A stretch of DNA of 64,000 bases from Candidatus Competibacteraceae bacterium (GTDB lineage Bacteria; Pseudomonadota; Gammaproteobacteria; Competibacterales; Competibacteraceae): the NCBI GenBank assembly GCA_016713505.1, contig JADJPA010000001.1, positions 3,159,001 through 3,223,000 of the forward strand, given 5' to 3'. Numbering within the stretch: the stretch's first letter is position 1; every line of letters starts with the position of its first letter. Below are positions 24,802-32,964 of this stretch, in pieces. Made by a program: the position numbers and the translations under genes. Below the pieces are notes generated by a model. It made no database searches. It was given only the letters and a program-made list of their open reading frames with translations, and had not been told where the DNA came from.

Positions 24802-25230
24802 TTGTCCGATCAGACCGATACCAAGGCGTGCCCGCCCGCATCCCGACCTACCCCGTCCGAAGATGGGTATGTACGGCTGACCTTGCAAAACCTGCTGGCC
24901 ACTCCGTTGGTGCATTTGTGGTCCGGCCTGGATCAAGAAGCTCCTGGTTCGTTGCCAGAAGGGGCGGGTGTCACCACGATCTCCGGCTATACCGAATGGA
25001 TCAGCACCACCGAGCCTACCCTCACCCTCGGTTGGGATTGGCGGCTGGAGGTGGCGAGCGCGGCGCCGCTTTACATCCGATCCAGCGCTCCACGCAGTAA
25101 CATCATGCTCGTCGATGAGCGGCAGCGCGACCTGGGTCCGCGCGAAACCGCCGCCCTGCTGGAAGCCGCTATTAATAGCTTAACATGGAAGCAAGCAATC
25201 TATAACCATATAAATACTCGATTTGTGTGA
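24802..25230 (+). CDS. Small luxR/luxI-intergenic protein, RsaM/DUF4902-like
   Basis: A 142-aa protein, TTG start. Key stretches are RLTLQNLLATPLVHLWSGLD, SGYTEWISTTEPTLTLGWDW, PRSNIMLVD and LEAAINSLTWKQAIYNHI. From memory this resembles the RsaM/DUF4902 proteins often encoded between luxR and luxI, which restrain AHL signalling in Burkholderia and Pseudomonas. The match is by pattern only. It has no membrane segment and no HTH. Its position, ending 5 bp before the luxI operator, supports a regulatory role in this circuit. Confidence 0.65.
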   Translation: MSDQTDTKACPPASRPTPSEDGYVRLTLQNLLATPLVHLWSGLDQEAPGSLPEGAGVTTISGYTEWISTTEPTLTLGWDWRLEVASAAPLYIRSSAPRSNIMLVDERQRDLGPRETAALLEAAINSLTWKQAIYNHINTRFV

Positions 25231-25234
25231 CAAC

Positions 25235-25279
25235 CTGTCACATATGACAGTTACGCCCTATTAATAACGCTGCTAATTT
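25235..25279 (+). promoter_or_regulatory. lux box and promoter of luxI
   Basis: CTGTCA-CATA-TGACAG (25235-25250) is a palindrome with perfect 6-bp arms, a typical lux-box shape. If it is centred at -42.5, the -10 should lie near 25273-25278; TAATTT is at 25274-25279. This geometry fits a class II LuxR-activated promoter in which the box overlaps the -35. Confidence 0.7.
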
Positions 25280-25313
25280 AAATCCCGATGCCCAAGTGTC
25301 GTTTGGAAGCGAT

Positions 25314-25874
25314 ATGCAAATCGTATCGGGTATTTCTACAGAATTTTCGGGAGACTTGACTGCGAAGGTGGCTCGATACCGCTATGCGGTTTTCGTCGAG
25401 CGACTGGGATGGAATCTCCGAACGCGGGATGGGGCGGAGCTGGATCAGTTCGATCGTCCTGATACTGTCTATTTGGTCGCGCAAGGCGACGACGGTCGTA
25501 TCTTGGGCTGCGCCAGGCTGCTTCCCACCGTTCGCCCTTACCTTTTGGGGGAAGTGTTCTCCGAACTGCTAAACGGCTTGCCCGCGCCGTGCTCCCCCGA
25601 AGTATGGGAGCTGTCTCGGTTCGCGGCGGTGGACTTCGACGGCCGGTCCGCCGCGACGGCAGGCATCGGATCGTCGGCGGTAGCGATCGGCCTGCTCGGG
25701 GAGGCGATCCGTTATGCCGCCACTCAGGGCGCCAAACGCTTGATCACCATTTCTCCCCTTGGCGTCGAAAGGTTGCTGCATCGAGCGGGCTTTCATGCAC
25801 ATCGCGCCGGACCGCCGACGATCATCGACGGGCTGCCGTTCTTCGCTTGTTGGATTGAAACACTCTCAAGTTAA
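25314..25874 (+). CDS. LuxI-family acyl-homoserine-lactone synthase
   Basis: A 186-aa autoinducer synthase. The invariant N-terminal residues are present: RYRYAVFVERLGW (Arg, Phe and Trp), ELDQFDRPDTVYLVA (Asp pair), and GCARLLPT with Arg. WELSRFA carries the conserved Glu and Arg. It makes an acyl-HSL from S-adenosylmethionine and acyl-ACP (or acyl-CoA). I chose ATG at 25314 because GGAAG lies six bases upstream; an in-frame GTG at 25296 is less likely. It lies behind the lux box, so a positive feedback loop is expected. The acyl chain cannot be predicted. Confidence 0.95.
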   Translation: MQIVSGISTEFSGDLTAKVARYRYAVFVERLGWNLRTRDGAELDQFDRPDTVYLVAQGDDGRILGCARLLPTVRPYLLGEVFSELLNGLPAPCSPEVWELSRFAAVDFDGRSAATAGIGSSAVAIGLLGEAIRYAATQGAKRLITISPLGVERLLHRAGFHAHRAGPPTIIDGLPFFACWIETLSS

Positions 25875-26064
25875 GCGGGTATTCGCGGGCGTTGGCGGAG
25901 CTTTTGGCCGCTAAGCCATCGCGACTCAGTAGGGCGGGCGCACGCAATTTTAAAAGAGAGCTCATTTTAAATCGGCTTAAAATTACCAATGCCTTTTGAG
26001 AGCGTTGGACCGTTATAGGTTCTATTGATTTAGCGACTCTAAAACTAATTGGCTGGAAATCGCT

Positions 26065-26340
26065 ATGAATCAATATCTGCGGGATAAAATCGAGCAACGC
26101 AAGAAGATTTTAATAACCATCAAAGAGGAATTGATCGATCGGCTTCAATTACAATACAGTATAGACGAAATCGATGATGATACTTTTCTGTTTGGGAGCG
26201 GTTTGTCACTGGATTCAATCAGCGCCGCAGATATTATTGTTGGGTTGCAATTTCGATTTGGAATCACCTTGCCGGAAGAAAAAATTTTCTCGATGAGGAC
26301 CATCAACACCTTGGCCGATTTTGTACAAGCTAGAAGCTAG
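26065..26340 (+). CDS. Stand-alone acyl carrier protein
   Basis: A 91-aa ACP-like protein. The carrier helix has FGSGLSLDSISAADIIVGL with the Ser that would carry phosphopantetheine (LDSI replaces the common DSL). LPEEKIFSMRTINTLADFV is the usual helix III end. The N-terminus has a basic helical extension. GGAAA precedes the ATG. It is unlike the housekeeping AcpP and lower in GC than its flanks. The 190 bp between luxI and this gene are AT-rich and may hold a promoter, but I cannot define one. Confidence 0.85.
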   Translation: MNQYLRDKIEQRKKILITIKEELIDRLQLQYSIDEIDDDTFLFGSGLSLDSISAADIIVGLQFRFGITLPEEKIFSMRTINTLADFVQARS

Positions 26341-26361
26341 ACCGAGCAAAGCAGGTCCGAA

Positions 26362-27633
26362 ATGATGAATAAGCTCAGTAAGATCGCGGCATTTTATGAT
26401 AATAATGAAACCATCGGCTGGCGGGATGGCATCTTGATCGCCAACGTGCATGATAGCTTGGAAAAGGACTATCAGAAAATACGTAAAGGGATTGCCTTGG
26501 CGGATTATACTTATCTGGGCCATTTTAGAGTCCAAGGATCGGATGCTTTGCAGTTGATCGATAAGCTCTGTTTTTCCAATCTGCGGGATCTTCCCAGCGG
26601 TTGCCTGAGCCCTTCTTATGTTCTTAATGAAGACGGCAGTGTGTTTTGTGAGGTGCTAATCGCTAATTGCGGAGATTTTTACAGAATTTTAAGCGAAGGC
26701 GTCGAACCGGCTCACGTCCATGCGCTGTTCGACGCCGAGCTGGCCGCGGCTGATTGGCAGGCTTCGATCGTTGACGAAACTCGCAGCCAATCCTTTATCG
26801 GTCTCGATGGCCCTTACTCATGGGAGCTGCTCAAACGGTTGTCAGGGCCGGGGATCATTGGGATACGCCATCTGGAGCTCGCTTCTGGCAACCAACTGGA
26901 TGGCATTTTGTTCACGTTATACCGTACTGATAAGACGGGTGAGTACGGCTATCTGCTACAAGTCGATATCGAGTACGTGGTCGATCTGTGGCGACAGCTT
27001 TTAGAAGTCGGCCGAGCTTTTGAGATACAGCCCGCCGGCTACGCCGCTCTCGATTTATGCAAGCTGGAAAACCGCTTCACCAACATCCATCGTGAAGCAC
27101 GGTGGGCGACGCATGTTCTGGAACTCAATACCCGGATCGCGGCGAGCCGCAAAAAGGAAGACTATATCGGTCGGGCAGCCGTCGAGAAAACGCTTCATGA
27201 AGGCATCCGGCGGCGTCTGATTGGGCTAGTCTTGGAAGAAGACGCGGGCAATGAGGCGCCCATCGAGTGCGGGGAGCACCTCTATGCCGATGGCGTCAAA
27301 ATTGGAGAGGTTGTCAACCGCGCTTTCTCTTTTACTTTGAATCGCTGGATTGCATTGGCTTTTCTGGAGGTCGATTACGCTTATGTCGGGTTAAATTACC
27401 GCCTTGGCGGCCAGCGTGGCGGTTATGCGGTGAAGACCGTTTCGGCTCCATTCATTTTCAATGAAAGCCTGCGCATTCGTCCCCGGCAAGACAGCTACTT
27501 TGATAAAACGGATCGCGCGAGGGCCGAATACGACGCCGGTCGCATTGTCCCGCTCCGCTCCGCCAATTCCCGTCATAACCGCTTTCCAAACGTGCTGGCG
27601 GATCGGCGCGCCTACCGGCGGACGGTTGCCTGA
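26362..27633 (+). CDS. Divergent GcvT-fold (aminomethyltransferase-like) protein
   Basis: A 423-aa protein of the GcvT/DmdA folate-binding superfamily: IRKGIALADYTYLGHFRVQG, SPSYVLNEDGSVFCEVLI, SFIGLDGPYSWELLKRL, YRTDKTGEYGYLLQVD, then a C-terminal beta-barrel (IGLVLEED, GEVVNRAFSFTLNRWIALAF). The Asp pair that usually follows LNEDGG-- in GcvT reads Cys-Glu here, and the C-terminus has a basic 40-residue tail (RPRQDSYFDKT...RRTVA). It is therefore unlikely to be a glycine-cleavage T protein. A folate-dependent one-carbon or demethylation step on an ACP-bound substrate is inference. It begins 21 nt after the ACP gene. Confidence 0.8.
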   Translation: MMNKLSKIAAFYDNNETIGWRDGILIANVHDSLEKDYQKIRKGIALADYTYLGHFRVQGSDALQLIDKLCFSNLRDLPSGCLSPSYVLNEDGSVFCEVLIANCGDFYRILSEGVEPAHVHALFDAELAAADWQASIVDETRSQSFIGLDGPYSWELLKRLSGPGIIGIRHLELASGNQLDGILFTLYRTDKTGEYGYLLQVDIEYVVDLWRQLLEVGRAFEIQPAGYAALDLCKLENRFTNIHREARWATHVLELNTRIAASRKKEDYIGRAAVEKTLHEGIRRRLIGLVLEEDAGNEAPIECGEHLYADGVKIGEVVNRAFSFTLNRWIALAFLEVDYAYVGLNYRLGGQRGGYAVKTVSAPFIFNESLRIRPRQDSYFDKTDRARAEYDAGRIVPLRSANSRHNRFPNVLADRRAYRRTVA

Positions 27634-27735
27634 GCTCGGAGCGGCCGCGATGGAGCCGGCTTCCAGCACGCCTGCGCTGGGTTTGGACCGAACCGTCCGT
27701 TGGCCGCCACGGGCGCTGTTTTTGAAAGTTCAAAC

Positions 27736-28470
27736 ATGCTAAGCGACGATGCCGATGTCCGGGCGGTTCTGATCCACGGCGCTGGAACCAGCATCGGGCT
27801 GGCGGTGGGACGGGAATTCGTCCGTCGCGGGACGATCGTCGCTCTCTACGACGCCGCTCGACCCGCGCAGACTGCGGCTATCGTGCGGGAGCTATCGGCC
27901 GAGGGCAGCGCGCTCGATCTGAGCGAGCGGCCATTGGATGAAGGCGATGTCGAACTCAATCTGGCCGGAATCGCCGAGCGCTGCGGCCGGCTGGATGCCC
28001 TGGTGAACCTGTTCGTTCCGAGTGGGGAAACCGGCGTGGCCGACCTCCAGTCTTATGCCTTGAAGCTGTATCAGCGCGACCTAGCCGCCGCGGCCATCAT
28101 CGCTCTCTATAATAATAACGGAATGATCGTCAATCAGTTTTTGTTGGCCTCTTCGTTCGCCGATACCGAACTGGGGCATTGCGTGGCGGCCGCGCGCGGC
28201 GCGATCGCCGGGATGACGCGCACCCTGGGTATCCGCCACGCCCGATTGGGGGTGCGGGTCACCGGGTTGTTGGTCGGATTGCTGGACGCCCCCGAGATCA
28301 AGCTGTTGGCCAGCGAGCGCGTCCTGGCCTCCACCACGCCCTTGCAGCGCTGGGCGGAACCGGTCGATGTGGCCAAGTGCCTCGCGTTTCTGGTCTTGGA
28401 CAGCGGTTATATCACCGGCCAACTGTGGGTCATGGACGGTGGGTTGACCGCCGGTGGCAACGGATTTTGA
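27736..28470 (+). CDS. SDR-family protein with lost catalytic motif
   Basis: A protein of about 244 aa with the SDR Rossmann fold. The nucleotide motif is altered to HGAGTSIG (usual TGxxxGxG). Where YxxxK is expected the sequence reads VAAAR (in GHCVAAARGAIAGMTRTLG), so both catalytic Tyr and Lys are missing. The C-terminal SDR part is intact (PLQRWAEPVDVAKCLAFLVL, ITGQLWVMDGGLT). It may be a non-catalytic partner of the next SDR. I chose ATG at 27736; TTG at 27700 is an in-frame alternative. It is 102 nt downstream of the GcvT-like gene. Confidence 0.78.
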   Translation: MLSDDADVRAVLIHGAGTSIGLAVGREFVRRGTIVALYDAARPAQTAAIVRELSAEGSALDLSERPLDEGDVELNLAGIAERCGRLDALVNLFVPSGETGVADLQSYALKLYQRDLAAAAIIALYNNNGMIVNQFLLASSFADTELGHCVAAARGAIAGMTRTLGIRHARLGVRVTGLLVGLLDAPEIKLLASERVLASTTPLQRWAEPVDVAKCLAFLVLDSGYITGQLWVMDGGLTAGGNGF

Positions 28471-28535
28471 AAGGACGCCGCTCTCGCTGAAGGGCGGCGC
28501 GGCAAACACCGACCAGTCAAGCTCGGGGTCAGGCG

Positions 28536-29297
28536 ATGGCTACTCTCGACAGGCGAATTGCGGTGGTGACCGGCGGTTCCCGCGGCTTGGGCCGCGCCGT
28601 GGTGTTAGAGCTGGCGCGGCGCGGCGCTTATGTGGTGATCAACTACCGGCGGCGCGAGCAAGAAGCCCGTGACACCCTGGAGCAATTGCGAAGCGACGGC
28701 GGCGAGGGTTCTGTCTATCAGGCGGATGTGACCGATCCGCGGCAAGTACAGCGGATGTTTCAAGAGGTATTTGGACGGCACCGGCGCTTGGATATTCTGG
28801 TCAATAATGCTGGCATCCTCCGCGACGCTTATTTTTTGCTGATGAGCGCCAGCGATTGGTGGGAAGTGCTGGATGTCGACTTGAACGGCGTGTTCCATTG
28901 TAGCAAGGCGGCAGTCCGCATCATGGCCGGCCACCGCAGCGGCGTGATCATCAACATCGGTTCCGGGTTGGTCGCCCAACTGGGACAAGTCAATCACAAC
29001 GCGGCAAAGCAGGGGTTAGTCGGTTTTTCCCGCGCCTTGGCCCGAGAGGTAGGGCCAAAAGGCATCCGGGTCATGCATGTCGCGCCGGGTTTTTTCAAAA
29101 CCGAAATGTCCGAAGCCCTTAACAAATCAATGATCGACGCCACCTTTCAGCTAACGCCGCTGGAACGCTGGGGGGAACCGCGCGAACTCGCCGCGCTGGT
29201 AGGGTTTTTGGCCAGCGACGACGCGCGCTGTTTCAGCGGCCAGACTATCGCGATCGATGGCGGGCGCGGCGCGGTCGAAGCGGAATATGGGTTGTAG
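28536..29297 (+). CDS. FabG-like SDR with His in place of the catalytic Tyr
   Basis: A 253-aa FabG-like reductase. It has VVTGGSRGLGRAV, LVNNAGILRD, INIGSG (catalytic Ser), then GQVNHNAAKQGLVGFSRAL, and FSGQTIAIDGG. The Tyr of YxxxK is His (CAC at the codon; TAC would be Tyr) while Lys is kept. FabG homologues reduce 3-oxoacyl-ACP, which fits the nearby ACP, but the Tyr-to-His change may alter or abolish reduction. It is the last gene before a 172-bp gap and yebC, so it probably ends the cluster. Confidence 0.85.
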   Translation: MATLDRRIAVVTGGSRGLGRAVVLELARRGAYVVINYRRREQEARDTLEQLRSDGGEGSVYQADVTDPRQVQRMFQEVFGRHRRLDILVNNAGILRDAYFLLMSASDWWEVLDVDLNGVFHCSKAAVRIMAGHRSGVIINIGSGLVAQLGQVNHNAAKQGLVGFSRALAREVGPKGIRVMHVAPGFFKTEMSEALNKSMIDATFQLTPLERWGEPRELAALVGFLASDDARCFSGQTIAIDGGRGAVEAEYGL

Positions 29298-29469
29298 GGA
29301 AAAACCGAAAGGCCAGTCAAGCGCCGCTTTCTGGCGGGCCAAGCCGCAAACTCCACAGCTACGCCTCCCACCATCCGCGCGGCTAGCGCCGTCCGTCGGC
29401 CTGCGCGATGGGTTGACAAAATGCTAAACTGAATGCCCCTTCGCAAGATTCCCAGGCAAGAGGCTCTAC

Positions 29470-30213
29470 ATGGCAGGACACAGTAAATGGGCGAACATCC
29501 AGCATCGGAAGAACGCTCAGGACGCCAAGCGCGGCAAACTGTTCACGCGGCTGATTCGGGAACTCACCGTGGCCTCGCGCATGGGCGGCGGCGATCCCGG
29601 CACCAATCCCCGCCTGCGGTTGGTGATGGACAAGGCGCTGGCCGCCAACATGCCGCGCGATACCATCGATCGCGCCATCAAGCGGGGCACCGGTTCGCTG
29701 GAAGGGGTCGAATACGAGGAAATCCGCTACGAAGGTTACGGTCCGGGCGGGGTGGCGGTGCTGGTGGACGCCATGACCGACAACCGCAATCGGACGGTGG
29801 CGGAAGTCCGCCACGCATTCAGCAAGTGCGGCGGCAATCTCGGCACCAGCGGTTCGGTGGCCTTTCAGTTCAGCGAACAGGGCGTGCTGAGCTATCCGGC
29901 CGGCTGCGACGAAGACCGCATCATGGAAATCGCCATCGAGGCCGGGGCCGACGATGTAGTGAGCTATGACGACGGCTCGGTGGATGTGCTGACCGCGCCG
30001 GCCGCGTTTTCCCCGATCAAGGAGGCGATGGTCGCCGCCGGTTTGGAACCGGAAAGCGCCGAAGTGACCCAGCGGGCCGCCTCCAATACCACCCTGGGCT
30101 TCGAAGATGCTCAGAAAATGGTTAAGTTGCTAGAAATGCTGGAAGATTTGGACGATACCCAGAACGTGTATTCCAACGCCGACATCCCCGACGACATCCT
30201 GGCGAAACTTTGA
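29470..30213 (+). CDS. YebC/PmpR family protein
   Basis: A 247-aa protein with the invariant start AGHSKWANIQHRKNAQDAKR and the family stretches NPRLRLVMDKALAANMP, IDRAIKRGTG, YEGYGPGGVAV, DNRNRTVAEVRH and KCGGNLGTSGSVA. YebC family proteins are implicated in translation through proline-rich stretches and in transcription control. The gene order yebC-ruvCAB is typical of gammaproteobacteria. Confidence 0.96.
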   Translation: MAGHSKWANIQHRKNAQDAKRGKLFTRLIRELTVASRMGGGDPGTNPRLRLVMDKALAANMPRDTIDRAIKRGTGSLEGVEYEEIRYEGYGPGGVAVLVDAMTDNRNRTVAEVRHAFSKCGGNLGTSGSVAFQFSEQGVLSYPAGCDEDRIMEIAIEAGADDVVSYDDGSVDVLTAPAAFSPIKEAMVAAGLEPESAEVTQRAASNTTLGFEDAQKMVKLLEMLEDLDDTQNVYSNADIPDDILAKL

Positions 30214-30215
30214 GC

Positions 30216-30740
30216 GTGACCACGATCCGGCTGATGGGCATCGATCCCGGTTCGCGAATCACCGGTTACGGCATCATCGATTGGGATGGACCGCGCAGTC
30301 GCCATGTCGCCAGCGGCTGCATTCAGACCGCCAGCGACCGGCCGGTCCCCGAGCGCCTGAAAACCATTTATGAAGCCGTGGCCGCCATCATCCAAGCGCA
30401 TCGACCCATGGAAGTGGCCGTCGAGCAAGTGTTCATGCACCGCAATCCCGATTCGGCGCTCAAGCTCGGTCAAGCGCGCGGCGCGGCGCTGTGCGCGGTG
30501 GTGATGGCCGAACTACCGGTCAGCGAATACGCGCCGCGCGCCATCAAGCAGGCGGTGGTCGGCGGCGGCGCGGCCGACAAGCTCCAGGTCCAACACATGG
30601 TCCGCTTGCTGCTGAATTTGCCTGACGCGCCGCAGGCCGACGCCGCCGACGCGCTGGCGGTGGCGATCTGCCACGCGCACATCCGACAGACCCAGCAACG
30701 CCTGGGCGCGGCTATCGCGCTGGCCGGGCGGCGGCGATGA
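30216..30740 (+). CDS. ruvC: Crossover junction endodeoxyribonuclease RuvC
   Basis: A protein of about 174 aa. Acidic residues of the RNase H-like active site are in MGIDPGSRITGYG, AVEQVFM and DAADALAVAICHAH. It resolves Holliday junctions as part of RuvABC. GTG at 30216 gives the standard N-terminus; TTG at 30210, overlapping the yebC stop, is an alternative. The stop overlaps the ruvA start (ATGA). Confidence 0.96.
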   Translation: MTTIRLMGIDPGSRITGYGIIDWDGPRSRHVASGCIQTASDRPVPERLKTIYEAVAAIIQAHRPMEVAVEQVFMHRNPDSALKLGQARGAALCAVVMAELPVSEYAPRAIKQAVVGGGAADKLQVQHMVRLLLNLPDAPQADAADALAVAICHAHIRQTQQRLGAAIALAGRRR

Positions 30741-31345
30741 TCGGACGTTTGCGCGGGCTGCTGGCCTGGAAGCAGCCCCCTTATCTGCTGATCGACGCGC
30801 ACGGGGTCGGTTACGAGCTGGAGGCGTCGCTGACCACTTTTCAAACCTTGCCGGAGGTGGGCGCGGAGGTCGTGCTGTTTACCCATCTGGCGGTGCGAGA
30901 AGATGCCCACACCCTGTACGGTTTCGCCAGCACCGACGAACGCGCGCTGTTTCGCAATCTGATCAAGGCGACCGGCATCGGCCCACGGCTGGCGCTGTTG
31001 ATTCTGTCCGGGATGAGCGTGGATCTGTTCGTACGCTGCGTGCGTGAGGGCGATACGTTGTCGCTGACCCGCTTGCCGGGCATCGGCAAGAAAACCGCCG
31101 AACGCCTGATCATCGAAATGCGGGACCGTATCGGCGAGCTGGCGTTGAACCCGATGGCGGTCACAGCGATGGGTGGGCGGGTTCCCAGGACAGAGACCAG
31201 CCCCACGGAGGACGCGATCAGCGCTTTGGTGGCGCTGGGCTACAAGCTGCCGGAAGCTTCGCGCATGGTGCAAGCGATCGAAGCGGATGGCTTGAGCAGC
31301 GAGACGATCATCCGCCAAGCCTTGCAAGCCAGCGTGCGGCGTTGA
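30737..31345 (+). CDS. ruvA: Holliday junction DNA helicase RuvA
   Basis: A 202-aa protein. An N-terminal OB-fold (MIGRLRGLLAWKQPPYLLIDAHGVGYEL) is followed by two helix-hairpin-helix motifs (IKATGIGPRLALLIL and LTRLPGIGKKTAERLIIEM). The C-terminal domain that contacts RuvB is DAISALVALGYKLPEASRMV. It tetramerises on four-way junctions. It overlaps ruvC by 4 nt. Confidence 0.97.
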   Translation: MIGRLRGLLAWKQPPYLLIDAHGVGYELEASLTTFQTLPEVGAEVVLFTHLAVREDAHTLYGFASTDERALFRNLIKATGIGPRLALLILSGMSVDLFVRCVREGDTLSLTRLPGIGKKTAERLIIEMRDRIGELALNPMAVTAMGGRVPRTETSPTEDAISALVALGYKLPEASRMVQAIEADGLSSETIIRQALQASVRR

Positions 31346-31442
31346 GCGAGTGCTGCGCCTAGAAGCGCAAATCGGACGGCGTTGGCGGCCGTTTGGCTTT
31401 ACACTCTCCAGTAAAACTGCTTGAGCTTCCTGTCTTATCGCC

Positions 31443-32498
31443 ATGACTTCATCGACTGCATCGGAACGCCTGATTTCGCCAGCCGCCAGCGGGGAAGACG
31501 CCACGCTGGATCGCGCCGTCCGCCCCAAGCGGCTGGCGGAATACATCGGCCAGCAGGCGATGCGGGAACAACTGGAAATTTTCATCCAAGCGGCGCGGGC
31601 GCGCGGCGAGGCGCTGGATCACGTTTTGCTGTTCGGACCGCCAGGGCTGGGCAAGACCACGCTGGCCCACATTGTCGCCGCCGAGATGGGGGTCAATTTG
31701 CGCCAGACGTCGGGGCCGGTGATCGAGCGGCCCGGCGATCTGGCCGCGTTGCTGACCAATTTGGAACCGCGCGATGTGTTGTTCATCGACGAGATTCACC
31801 GGCTGAGTCCGGTGGTGGAGGAAGTGCTGTATCCGGCGCTGGAGGATTATCAGATCGACATCATGATCGGCGAGGGGCCGGCGGCGCGGTCGATCAAACT
31901 GGATTTACCGCCGTTCACGCTGGTCGGCGCCACCACGCGGGCCGGATTGTTGACTTCGCCGCTGCGCGACCGCTTCGGCATTGTCCACCGGCTGGAGTTT
32001 TACACGCCGGAAGAACTGACCGAGATCGTGGCCCGCTCGGCGCGGATTTTGGCTATCGAGACCGATTATCCCGACGGCGCGAGCGAAATCGGCCGGCGTT
32101 CGCGCGGCACGCCCCGCATTGCCAATCGCTTGTTGCGGCGGGTGCGGGATTTCGCGCAGGTGCGGGCGGGCGGGCGAATCACCGTGGAGGTGGCGCGACT
32201 GGCGCTCGACTTGTTGAAAGTGGACGAGCGCGGTTTCGACGAGCAGGACCGCCGGCTGCTGTGGTTGATGATCGACAAGTTCGGCGGCGGGCCGGTGGGC
32301 TTGGATACGCTGGCGGCGGCGCTCGGTGAGGAACGCGGTACCATTGAGGACGTGCTGGAGCCGTTTCTGATCCAACAGGGCTTTCTGATGCGCACCCCGC
32401 GCGGTCGGGTGGCGACGGCGCACGCCTATCGCCATTTCGGCCTGACCCCGATCGGCAATCCGGCGGCCAGCGGTGATTTGTTCGGCGCCGCGCCGTAG
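31443..32498 (+). CDS. ruvB: Holliday junction branch migration ATPase RuvB
   Basis: A 351-aa AAA+ motor. It has Walker A GPPGLGKTTLAHIVA, Walker B FIDEIHRL, sensor 1 GATTRAGLLTSPLRDRFG, the arginine finger region, and a C-terminal winged helix (GPVGLDTLAAALGEERGTIEDV). It drives branch migration with RuvA. A 97-bp gap separates it from ruvA, so it may have its own promoter. Confidence 0.97.
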   Translation: MTSSTASERLISPAASGEDATLDRAVRPKRLAEYIGQQAMREQLEIFIQAARARGEALDHVLLFGPPGLGKTTLAHIVAAEMGVNLRQTSGPVIERPGDLAALLTNLEPRDVLFIDEIHRLSPVVEEVLYPALEDYQIDIMIGEGPAARSIKLDLPPFTLVGATTRAGLLTSPLRDRFGIVHRLEFYTPEELTEIVARSARILAIETDYPDGASEIGRRSRGTPRIANRLLRRVRDFAQVRAGGRITVEVARLALDLLKVDERGFDEQDRRLLWLMIDKFGGGPVGLDTLAAALGEERGTIEDVLEPFLIQQGFLMRTPRGRVATAHAYRHFGLTPIGNPAASGDLFGAAP

Positions 32499-32502
32499 CG
32501 GA

Positions 32503-32886
32503 TCAGGGTTTGGCGGGCGCTGCTAGGGGGGCCTTGGTGGCCGGTGTGGCAGGAGCGCTTTTAGCCGGCGGTTCGGTCGGAGCGGGAGTGTTGGGTGGAT
32601 TGGCCGGTGGTTCCGGCGCGGTGTCCTCGGCGTCTTCGATCTCTTCGGGCGCGGCGGTTTCGGACGGCGGCGGCAATCCCTCCACGGCGATTTCGTATTC
32701 GTCCACGCTGAGCGTACCGTCGCCGTCGCCATCGGCGGCGTCAAAATCCAAGCCTTCCACGCTGGCCGCTTCGTCGGCGCTGATCAAGCCGTCGCCGTCG
32801 GTGTCGACTTCCTCGAAAGTCAACGGCGCCGCGGCGAAGGCGGAGGCGGCGACGAACAGTAGAGCTGCTAACAAGAGCGTGCGCAT
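32503..32886 (-). CDS. Exported EF-hand protein with Pro/Ala-rich tail
   Basis: A 127-aa protein. The signal peptide is MRTLLLAALLFVAASAFAAAP. Two EF-hand calcium loops follow (DTDGDGLISADE and DGDGDGTLSVDE), then a tail rich in Pro, Ala and Thr (PPANPPNTPAPTEPPAK). It is probably a periplasmic or surface calcium-binding protein of unknown role. ATG at 32886, behind GGAGAGG, starts at the signal peptide. It converges on ruvB with only 4 bp between stops. Confidence 0.82.
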   Translation of the reverse strand: MRTLLLAALLFVAASAFAAAPLTFEEVDTDGDGLISADEAASVEGLDFDAADGDGDGTLSVDEYEIAVEGLPPPSETAAPEEIEDAEDTAPEPPANPPNTPAPTEPPAKSAPATPATKAPLAAPAKP

Positions 32887-32964
32887 CGAGATGTTCCTCT
32901 CCGGGTGCGTGCGATGATTCAGCATCGGTTAAATAACGTTGGGGAATTCTAACGGAAGGTCGTT

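Noticed and set aside
26362..27633. True glycine cleavage T protein (gcvT)
   Set aside because: The conserved Asp pair is replaced, the tail is extended, and no gcvH/gcvP partner lies nearby.
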